A stretch of DNA of 64,000 bases from Arion vulgaris (lineage: Eukaryota; Mollusca; Gastropoda; Stylommatophora; Arionidae), in the NCBI GenBank assembly GCA_020796225.1, contig CM036767.1, positions 11,947,427 to 12,011,426 on the forward strand, given 5' to 3'. Position numbers and translations under genes: made by a program. Shown piece by piece: positions 11,520 to 21,200 of this stretch. Positions within the stretch are counted from its first letter, which is position 1. The number at the start of each line of letters is the position of its first letter. Under the pieces are notes generated by a model, which had not been told where the DNA came from, made no database searches, and saw only the letters and a list, made by a program, of their open reading frames with translations.

Positions 11520-12235
11520 CCTAAGATGGTCTCTTCTTGATACTCCAAGCGCTTGCGTAGACCTTCATCTCTGTCATGACTAGTTTTTCTAGTATGAGGA
11601 TGGAGGTTGAGGCCATTGCTGCTGCCCTCCATTGGATCTCTGGGACTTCATTTACTGTGGCAGTTGTTGTATCTGACTCTCAGTCGATGCTTCACAAGAT
11701 GCAGAAGGGCAGGTTTCGGTATGAGTGGATATCGTCTATAGAAGTTTCTAACCTCCAGCGGCTTACGTGGATATACAGTCCTGGACATGCAGGTGTTTAC
11801 GGTAATGAGAGAGCGGACAGGCTTGCATCAACAGCATCGATTGTTGGGAGTTTGGGATAAGGGGGATATTCTTCGGTCTCTTCGTGACTGTCTGTTGGAT
11901 GAGGACACTAAAATCGATGTTGAATCGATCAAGTGATTTAGACAGTTTGGAGTTACCCGTTGTTCAAGTTGAACTGAATGCCTGAGAGAGCGAGAGAGAG
12001 TGTGTTTAATCAGTGAGCCACAGGAACCATCAGTATGCATACTCTTCGATATCTGTTGGAGGAGACTGAGCACCTATAGGTCTGCCCGGAGTGCAATGAC
12101 GTCAGTTTAGTAACTAACATATGACTAGTTTTTCTTCTATAGTTTGATAGTTAGATTGTAAATGGTTACAATTTTCCTTTTGTAATATTTGTCAGAATCT
12201 GATCCATTAAATTTGTTTGTATTTATTATTTTCTG
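11520..12235 (+). pseudogene. Jockey-like element 3' part: RNase H domain and 3' UTR
   Basis: Plus strand encodes [54 protein letters not shown] and LASTAS: the RNase H E, D and H-x-G-x-x-G-N-x-x-A-D signatures. The frame is broken after that. The 3' UTR is shared with the minus-strand copy at 37414-38884, the better preserved sibling. The first catalytic strand is missing. Confidence 0.75.
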
Positions 12236-12239
12236 TTAG

Positions 12240-12690
12240 AATAGTCACCAGCTACTCTAGGATATCAAAACTAGAAATTGAAAAAATGATTATAAAATAA
12301 TAAATACTACATAACAAATATACATTTAATATATTACTTACTTACCTTAATCCGTTATGCCTAGTGACATGGGGCTTCAGAAAGGACTTTCCATGCTCTC
12401 CTGTCCGTGCATCCTACTCTAGGATATCAAAACTAGAAATTGAAAAAATGATTATAAAATAATAAAATACATACATAACAAATATACATTTAATATATTA
12501 TTACTTACTTGCTTAATCCCGTTATGCCTAGTGACCATGGGGCTTCAGAAAGGACTTTCCATGCTCTCTGTCCGTGCATCCTACTCTAGGATATCAAAAC
12601 TAGAAATTGAAAAAATGATTATAAAATAATAAAATACATACATAACAAATATACATTTAATATATTACTTACTTACTTCCAATCCGTTAT
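12240..12690. repeat. ~175 bp tandem repeat containing a LINE 3' end junction, ~3 units
   Basis: GGATATCAAAACTAGAAATT..., then TTAATATATTACTTACTTAC, then CCTAGTGACATGGGGCTTCA repeats three times. Each unit joins host intron sequence to the 3' end of the adjacent LINE, so the boundary itself has been duplicated. Confidence 0.85.
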
Positions 12691-14510
12691 GCCTAGTGAC
12701 ATGGGGCTTCAGAAAGGACTTTCCATGCTCTCCTGTCCCTGCAGCCTTCAGCGCAGAGCCCACGTCAGAGATGCGGTGTCCGTTCTCTTCATCAGCGCTC
12801 CATGTTGTCCGTGGTCTGCCTTTCTTTCTTTCCTTCTGGTGTCCAAGTGAGGCTAATTGCAGGCATTTCCTTGTCTCATTCTCATAACATGTCCGGGGAC
12901 TGCCTAGGAGTAGTTGATAGTAGCTCGGCCTGCTAGCTGGAGACGCCTCATAGCTCGGGTTCGAACCTACTGTCCGGCATTTGTTCGAGTCCTGGTCTTA
13001 CTCAGGACGATAACGTGGTACCTCTGAAGTCGGAGAAAATCTGCCTGTATGGCGAGGGAATACTAATTACAGTGTACATTGAGCACACGGCTGCCAGTGT
13101 AAAGTAATTTACAATGTGCACCTGCTGCCATTGTGAGATGAAAAACACGCAAAAATCAGTTTCAGAGATGAAACTTCGTCTGAGTTGAAAGCGGACGAAA
13201 GAAAAAAGAAAAAAAAAATAACATGTCCAGCCATTTCCATCTTCTCTTTTTGAGTATGTCATTCATTGCCTCTTGTCTTGTATCTTGGAGTAGTTGGTTA
13301 TTGGATATTTTTACTGGCCAAAAGATTCCCAAGATTCTGCAAAGACAAGAGTGGTGGAAAACTGACAGCCTGCTAGTATCTCCTTTGGTCATCCTCAACA
13401 CTCCGATCCATAGAGCAAAACTGGCAAAACAATGCTTTTTATAGAGTTTAAGCTTTGTGGTCCTATTGTAGATTTTGGACTTCCATACTGGTTTCATTCT
13501 GGCAAAAGCGGTTCTGGCCTTACTTAGACGTGATTTTATATCTTCTTCTGTGCCACCATTTAGTGTCAGTACGCTACCAAGATATGTAAACTGCTCAACC
13601 TCTTCAGTGTTTCATTTTCTAACATTACTGGTTGTTGGATTTCACTGTTTGTCATAATTTTTGTTTTTCCTGTGTTTGTTTTGGGCCTACTGTCTTTGCC
13701 GTGCTGTAAGTATTGTACTTTTCTCTTGTATATGTTCATATTTGTGTGACACCAGGGCTATATCATCTGCAAAGTCCAGATCCTCAAGCATATCGAAAGG
13801 GTCCATCTTATTCCTCTTGGTGCTTGTTGTTTTATGGCATTTTTAGCACCCAGTCAATTGTAATACTAAACAAGAGAGGACATTACGCATCCCTGTCTTA
13901 CACCAGATTTTACTGGAAATGTTTTTTAGATTCTTTAGGTTGCAGGAGAAATCTTTATAGAAGAGGGCTATGATGTTGACAAGCTTCTGCGGTACGTCGT
14001 ATTGTCTTAGTATCTTCCATAGGCTGTCTCTGTGGACGCTGTCGAATGCCTTTTCAAATCTATGAAGTTGTAATTTATAGTGTTGCATCTCTTTTACCAC
14101 CTATGCTGTCTTTGTGGTCTCGAACATTGTTCTGACGTTCCAGAATCCTATTCTTAGTTTAGATTTGACATCCAGCAGACTTGAATTCCCAGCGTGGGCT
14201 TCCTTGCGGCTTTCACCCATACTGTTCATGCTGACAGTGGTACTCTGTCTCAAGACCGCTGGACATCGAGAGCATTTTTTTCCTTTCGAAGTTTCTGTAA
14301 CATTTTTTCTTTTTATGGGGCAGAGTTGTTAGCACTGCGCCCAACCCCAAACCTGGAGGACCAGGAGGACACATTTAGTCTGACCTCTCACCTTGGACCT
14401 GTCCGGCATGGTAACCCTTCCAGGAACAGAACGTTCCTGCCGGCATAGCTTCTGGATCATTGAGGTATGAAGCCCCACCACCACCACCACTACAGGTAAT
14501 GGCCTTATGG
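12675..14510 (-). mobile_element. LINE with partial reverse transcriptase (AAGT-type tail), minus strand
   Basis: Reading right to left: FEKAFDSVHRDSLWKILRQY, VPQKLVNIIALFY (RT domain, 14100-13960); the post-RT part [20 protein letters not shown] and [20 protein letters not shown]; then a 3' end GGGATTAAGTAAGTAAGT-like tail. Several frameshifts. A 323 bp SINE interrupts it at 12895-13217. The 5' end is near 14510 and not sharply defined. Confidence 0.75.
12895..13217. mobile_element. SINE-C inserted in the LINE, with 11 bp target-site duplication
   Basis: ATAACATGTCC occurs at 12884-12894 and again at 13218-13228. The uninterrupted LINE at 22751 has the same sequence once. The insert has a tRNA-like segment (CTCATAGCTCGGGTTCGAACC), the SINE-C core (GGTACCTCTGAAGTCGGAGA) and an A-rich end. 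Confidence 0.88.
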
Positions 14511-15164
14511 GGACATTTAACATATACATATAACATATACATATATATTATACTCGTAGATTATAGAGCATAAAAACAGACAGTAATAAGAAGCATAGGA
14601 ATGTAATGCGTTGAGTCCATGAGGTAGCGAGGTAGCATATAAAGATATAAGACAATTTCTCAGACAAGTCGACTTCGATCATCAAACAGATTGAATGACT
14701 GTGACCTGATATCGTAATCTGCCAAATGGTCAGTTCCATATAAATAATTGCTACAGGGGTCACAGAAGGGGATAACAAAAGAACACAGAAGAACATCATT
14801 CATTGTTCTGTTGGAGTAGAGGTTTTGAGAGAAAGTATTAGAATAATATATTTTACATTTTCCTCAGAGCTTCAAGCAGTCATTTCAGAAATGTTAGACA
14901 AAGAAGCTGCCCTCCTGGTGCCAACATGCACAATGGCAAATACTGCATCAGGCAGGTAGATAGGACTATGATCTTGGTAATTTTCCATGTAGCAAATATC
15001 ACTTGATTATTTATCTTGATATTGAAGAAACAGTTTTATGCTCAGGAAAATGTCAGGAGTGTCTGAACACTTGCATTATCTGCTATTAGCTGTGTAATTT
15101 TGAGTTCATCCTTCATGTTGTTCTAATCTCTCTACATTCCATTCCAAAAGTAATGACAACATTG

Positions 15165-15660
15165 TTATTTATAGACTAACAATCATACACATACATATTT
15201 ATAGACTAACAATCATATACATACATATTTATAGACTAACAATCATATACATACATATTTATAGACTAACAATCATATACATACATATTTATAGACTAAC
15301 AAATAGTACACATAATATTTATAGACTAACAATCATATACATACAAATTTATATATTAGCAAATCGTACACATAATATTTACAGACTAACAATCGTACAC
15401 ATAATATTTATAGACTAACAATCATACACATAATATTTATAGACTAACAATCGTACACATACTATTTATAGACTAACAATCGTACACATATTTATATACT
15501 AACAATCGTACACATAATATTTATATACTAACAAATAGTACACATAATATTTATAGACACAATCATACACATAATATTTATAGACTAACACTAGTACACA
15601 CTGATATTTATAGATTAACGCTAGTACACATTTATATTTATAGACTAACAATCGTACATA
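15165..15660. repeat. Minisatellite, ~29 bp unit (ATTTATAGACTAACAATCAT...), about 16 units
   Basis: Head-to-tail copies with ACACATAAT/ACATACAT variants. One further unit at 16455-16490 on the far side of a LINE insertion shows that the array was interrupted. Confidence 0.9.
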
Positions 15661-15689
15661 ATAGCAATCCATTGCTGTGATGATGACAA

Positions 15690-16452
15690 CAGTCTCAGCT
15701 GCTGTGTGCTGCACCTCTGATGTGTGCAGAGCTGACTGTAGAGTCAATCCTACAACACAATCTCCTACTACAGGTGGGTGCTGTGTGTTCTGTCTTTTTG
15801 CAGCTCATTTTCTCTGTGCCTCAACGGCACTATGATTCTCAACCATGTGGGTTCCTCTTGTGTTGTTACAGCGCCACATTTGGCGATCTTGTACAAGGGA
15901 TTCCCAGTACGTGGTGTCTATATCGAAGCATTTCAGAGACACTATAAGAGTAAAGTGTTTTGTCTTTCCACCAGCAGAACCTCTGCCCCCTTCAAGTTTG
16001 CTCTACATTAACTGTTTTGGGATGCGTGTATCAGGAATCTGAGCAATGTGACTGGCCCATCTCACTTGGGTGTTGAGGTTTGGGATCTTTGCTCTTCTGA
16101 GGACTTCGGTATCTGGAATTTTGTCCTGCCAGTTTATTTTTAGTATTCTGCGTAGACAGCTTGTGTGGAAGTGGTTTAGTTTTCTTGCGTGTCTGCTATA
16201 CACTATCCATGTCTTGCTTGCGCACTGTAGCGGAATTAGGACAATCTCCCGGTAAACTTTCATCTTTGTGGCTACGCTTATCCCCTTCCGCTAACAAAGA
16301 GTGATACGCAGCCTTCTGAGCACAGTACTGGCTTTGAATATCCTTTTGTTGACCTCAGAGTTTATGTTTGCCAATCTGGATAGGATGCTACCAAGATAGG
16401 CAAAGTTGTCCGTTGGCAGGAGACGCTGGTGTTTCATGTTGATGACTGGAAC
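15690..16452 (-). mobile_element. LINE post-RT fragment (minus) inside the 29 bp minisatellite
   Basis: Minus strand reads KHQRLLPTDNFAYLGSILSR, INSEVNKRIFKASTVLRRL, then CASKTWIVYSRHARKLNHFH, TSCLRRILKINWQDKIPDTE and RWASHIAQIPD. A TGATGATGAC-like end is near 15690. Satellite units lie on both sides. Confidence 0.8.
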
Positions 16453-16499
16453 TAACAAATTGTACACATACATATTTATAGACTAACAAAACAAAACAT

Positions 16500-17250
16500 G
16501 TAATAATTGCATATTTAACACTAACATAATCTTCTACATTGTATTCTTGTCTTATCTTTCAATTTGTTCTCTCCATCATTGAATGTATAAAATTAAACCT
16601 GTTCTTATCTTGTACCTAATGCCATATTTTGTTGAATCCACTGAATGTAATCATGGACAGCTGTATAAATGCCAGGTCGCTTGTATACTGAGAATAAAGA
16701 TTCATAGTTTTGTTGTATGATGGGGATAAAGATTCATAGTTTTGTTGTATGATAGGGACAAAAAATTTTTAGTTTGGTTGTATGATGGGGATAAAATTTA
16801 TACCTGCACATTCAAGATTGCACTTGAAATGTGAGGGTCATAGTTCATCTATGGCAATTCCTTCTCAAATTTGTGTGGGTTGTGTGGTAGACAGTTATGA
16901 ATATATATATAGAAAATGTAAAGCAGTTAGTTCCTTTTGTGTGTTTTACGAGATAGTTAAGAATAGAACTACTGTACCCTCTCGCATAACATAAAATGCG
17001 GCCAAGAGAGGTATAGCATAGGGCTGTCGACAAAACACTGCGAGAAAAACAGTTACAGAAACAGAGACAGGAAAACCGCAAAATGATCATGAAGTTTCTG
17101 ACGTGATAGTGTTAGGAGACGGAACAGGATTGAATTGTGTTGGCATTTTTCTTTTCTGCTTGATATATTCTTGGGCTCTACAAGAAAGTGACCAGGATAA
17201 TGAAAATAGTTAGATAATTAACATAACCACAGTTACTGCACTGTGCACAA
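16500..17250. other. Downstream region of the protease gene; no exon recognised
   Basis: 16685-16800 has three partial direct repeats of GATTCATAGTTTTGTTGTATGA. I searched the minus strand here and to 18199 for the expected terminal protease exon and did not find it. Confidence 0.4.
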
Positions 17251-17254
17251 ACCT

Positions 17255-18115
17255 ATAGATGCTCATTTTCTTTGACAGAATAGCGTTGGTTATGCATGCT
17301 GAAATCAGGAATACAGATATCAGACTACTAAGAGATTACATATTCCCAGTGGCAACATGTGAATGTGAAACATGGACATTTAGCAAGGTAATGGTAAATC
17401 ATGGACAGGTTAGCGGAATGCGTAACCATTTGCCTATCAACTAGGACTCGAGAGGATTGTGGGCTGAATCACACACCGGGTGTTCCACATGTGAGGAAAG
17501 GAATTGGTCCTCCTACCTCTAGAGATGAAAATGTGGAGTGATGGGCACTTTATACTCTAAGTTCTGAAAAGGCTACAGGAAATGTTATTGTGTATTAGTG
17601 GTAAAACATATACGTGCTTTTGCATATAAATATTACAGAAGCATCCTCCTTTTATCATGGACAGAAAAGAAAACAGATATCTCTCTCTCTCTCTCTCGAT
17701 CACCACTTAGACTGATGTCCAGATTCTCATAAATTCTGCTGTTGTTTTTAGGGACCGTCATGTCTGCCTTCTCGCAGTGGCACAGGCTAGTTGTGCTGAT
17801 TTTAAATTTTTATATATCTAAAGCTAACACAAAATAAAAATAAAAAACTGGCTGATTATACAAATAAGAAAAAGAAAATAGAAGCATTTTGAACATATAA
17901 ATATACAGAAGGGTTGAGAAGAACAATATGGAGAAGAAGGCAGCCCATTAAAGAGTAGAAGTGGAAGATCACAGAGAAGATGGCTTCAGGATGTAACTAA
18001 TGATTTGAGCATGACAGTTGCAGATGCCTATCTGACCTATGAGAGAGATTCAGAGAAACTGTTATGGTGGCAAAGTTCTGCTTTGGAAAGCTTTTTATGA
18101 TGATGATTATGCATG
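17255..18115 (+). mobile_element. RTE-like LINE 3' fragment, broken
   Basis: Pieces LRDYIFPVATCECETWTFSK and AFAYKYYRSILLLSW-like sequence run left to right and end in CTTTTTATGATGATGATTAT. A tRNA-like segment (17400-17480) and a (TC)n run (17680-17698) interrupt it. Confidence 0.55.
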
Positions 18116-18198
18116 CTGAGGTTCCTATAAAATCTTCTCCAAAAACGGATCAAACATTAAAAAATTGAGATCAATTAAACATAAGCAATGGTACCTAC

Positions 18199-18292
18199 CT
18201 GCACAAAAAGTACCCCATGAAGTGATTCCGTGTACTTCCCAGTGCCTATCTTGTGTCTCGGTCTCACAGACTAAAGGCCCTCCAGAATCTCC
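18199..18292 (-). CDS. Protease exon 10: catalytic serine exon with no AG acceptor
   Basis: In frame with exon 9 (phase 0) this reads [18 protein letters not shown] and [14 protein letters not shown], followed by a good GTAGGT donor. It carries the nucleophilic Ser and the SWG segment of the S1 wall. The two bases before GGA GAT are GG (context ATTTGG), not AG. The nearest upstream AG would be out of phase. A point mutation of the acceptor, a base-call error, or a non-canonical site are all possible. The exon that should follow, with the conserved terminal helix, was not recognised between 15055 and 18199. Confidence 0.75.
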
Positions 18293-21200
18293 CCAAATTT
18301 GTCGAGATAAATAATATGCTCATTGTTATGATGTTGTCAATATGCTTAATAATCTGTAACAATAAGAGACTACACCATATGGCTAATTAGTTTTCAGTGC
18401 ACAGTAACATAAAAACAGCGCACGTTGATAAACATATTAGGTCGTAATTTGAATGCACCTATCCTACATGCCATAGATCAGTTGTTCTCAACCTGGGAGA
18501 CATGTATCCCCAGGGAGGCATAGTGAAGTACGAGGGGAGGTAAAACATTATTTAAAATTTAACTGATGTTTGAGTAAGTTTTACAGAAATTATTTTTCCA
18601 GTAAAAACATGTTTTTTTTTCATTAAAACTACAAGTTCAAAATTTCTTTTAAAAAAATAACTAAGAACATCATTGATTTTGACTGCGTTGATCAAAAATA
18701 AGAACTAGTCTTACAGTGGATACCAGCACACTCTGGCATACCAGGAAATGAAAAGGTTCACAAACTCGCAAAGGCTGGAGGGAGCCCAACACAACACCAT
18801 CCAACACAAAGCTTACAGAAGCAAAGACTCTCCTGAAACAATCCAGAAAAATGATCTGGAGAAAAACAAACGGAGGATACAACCCAGAGCACAACAGTAT
18901 AATTACACTAAACAGAACAGCATAGACCCCAGTCTTCAGACTTAGAACAGGACACTGCAGTCTCAGAGCACACCTCCATAGAATGGGTCTCAGGGACTCG
19001 GCTGCCTGCACCTGTGGAGCGCCAAAGCATTCCCCAGAGCACATCCTGCAAGACTGCCCCAGCCTAAGCAGTGTGAGAATGGAAATCTGGTCAACAGAAA
19101 CAACGCTACAAAACAAACTATGTGGGATAGGTGAAGACCTCGAGCGCACAGCCCTTTTTATGACACATACCGGAGTAGTCACATAGCAGGAGTTGATTGA
19201 ACAAAAAGAGGAGACTGAGTTAATATTTTTTTCAAATTCATTGTCACAAATTAGTTTGTTTAATGTTTACATTTATCACTGTCAATGTTATTATGTCTAG
19301 AGGACAGTGCTGCTATCAAGCTCAGAGTCGGCAGCTTCTTTTGGTTTGCTCCTTGAAAATCATAGTTAATTCGGCTGGGGAAAATGAGGGAAACGTGGGG
19401 GATGGGGGGAGGAGTCCTTGCCTCATCTTAAAGGGGTGCGCCAGCTGACAAAGATTGAGAGCCACTACCATAGAGGCATTTGAACCGGGACACAACATAT
19501 TTATATCTTCAACACAAACCACATGGATCACAAAGAATGGTTAACTTTAGTTTCAGATTGGAATCAAGCACCAAGAAGATCCCGTCAGCAGACAAAACAA
19601 AAAACAGCACACACCAATCTTTCGCCTAATAACAGGTCACTACAGGCTCATCCATCACATGTACAGAATAAAAGCTGCTCAGACTGCACAGTGTGCGTGT
19701 CAGACAGAAACACCAACAAAATGTTCAAAATGTCAGCTCTTTCCATTGGCTGGCAACACATTATTTTCCAGCCTGCCTGCTCTCTCATTGCCATTGACAC
19801 CTACGTACTCCACAATATACTATTTATAATGATAGTGACACACAATAGACTGATACTATTTATAATGATAGCGACACTCAGTAGGCGGATAATATTTATA
19901 ACAATGACACACAATAGACTGATAATATTTCTAATGATAGTGACACACAATAGACTGATAATATTTCTAATGATAGTGACACACAATAGACTGATAATAT
20001 TTCTAATGATAGTGTCACACAACAGACTGATAATATTTCTAATGATAGTGACACACAATAGACTGATAATATTTCTAATGATAGTGTCACACAACAGACT
20101 GATAATATTTCTAATGATAGTGTCACACAACAGACTGATAATATTTCTAATGATAGTGTCACACAACAGACTGATAATATTTCTAATGATAGTGACACAC
20201 AATAGACTGATAATATTTCTAATGATAGTGACACACAATAGACTGATAATATTTCTAATGATAGTGTCACACAACAGACTGATAATATTTCTAATGATAG
20301 TGTCACACAACAGACTGATAATATTTCTAATGATAGTGACACACAATAGACTGATAATATTTCTAATGATAGTGACACACAATAGACTGATAATATTTCT
20401 AATGATAGTGACACACAATAGACTGATAATATTTCTAATGATAGTGTCACACAACAGACTGATAATATTTCTAATGATAGTGACACACAATAGACTATAA
20501 TATTTCAATGTATGCACATTCTGACTGATTATTTCAATGATAGTGACACACAATAGACTGATAATATTTCTAATGATAGTGACACACAATAGACTGATAT
20601 ATATGTTCACTAATGATAGTGACACACAATAGACTGATAATATTTCTAATGATAGTGTCACACAATAGACTGATAATATTTCTAATGATAGTGACAACAA
20701 CAGACTGATAATATTTCTAATGATAGTGACAACAATAGACTGATAATATTTCTTATGATAGTGACACAAAACTAATTTCATGATATGTCATTGTATCTTC
20801 TAAATTTGAATAGTGGTCATGTGATTACTATTGCATTACTTGGGGTCGCTGATAGCAAAGTTGATAACATGCCATTCTAGTGACCAAGGGCGATGACATT
20901 ATCGATGCCAGCTTGAGCTAAAAATAATCCTTTTTGGGCATATGGTGCGAGGTTGAATTACAGGAAACCCTGATCTTTTACTTGGGTATCTAAATTACAA
21001 GCACCTCTGAAGTCGGAGTAAGGCTTGCTTTAATGATGAGGGGCACTGGTGATAGGAAAAGTAAACATTCACGCACAAATTTGTGAGAGATATCATAACT
21101 ACGCCTGAAGTAATAGTGGGTGAACGACAAAATAAAGACAGAGAGGCAAGTGGAATAAGCATGTATGTTGTATGCCAGTCGGGACATTTGCTATGACAGC

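Larger units (their letters stand above)
10131..14951 (+). pseudogene. Truncated threonine aldolase copy (exons 1 and 2 only)
   Basis: Exon 1 (10131-10375) and exon 2 (14868-14951) match the right copy in length, phase and splice position. Differences point to relaxed constraint: conserved Pro to Leu in TKLTEKM, Pro to Arg in GEDRTVN, Val to Ala in DDAYGE, and about 12 residue changes in 81 codons of exon 1. After exon 2 the donor is GC (CATCAG|GCAGGT) where the right copy has GT. Homology with the right copy stops at about 15055, inside intron 2; no exon 3 or 4 was found before the tail of the neighbouring protease gene. Intron 1 has been filled with LINE, jockey-like and SINE sequence. It could still make a short transcript, but not a complete enzyme from this window. 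Confidence 0.75.
560..15055. repeat. Left duplicon of the ~46-50 kb segmental duplication
   Basis: This block is colinear with 46000-61403 over protease exons 1-2 (1010-2089 versus 46829-49506), a RNase H remnant, SINE copies at 6090, 6640 and 7015, and aldolase exons 1-2. The last shared bases are AGGAAAATGTC at about 15055 and 61403. The offset grows from about 45.8 kb to 49.5 kb and falls back because each copy has private insertions. The left limit is set by shared sequence near 600/46020. Confidence 0.8.

Noticed and set aside
15165..15660. CRISPR-like regular spacing in several arrays
   Set aside because: Units are contiguous with no unique spacers, and the genome is eukaryotic with spliced genes.
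18670..19182. A 170-codon minus-strand frame
   Set aside because: Antisense to the RNase H/Cys-His fragment, whose motifs are on the plus strand.
19523..20781. Frames of 325 and 326 codons on opposite strands
   Set aside because: Almost entirely the 36 bp satellite; the non-repeat start has no recognisable domain.
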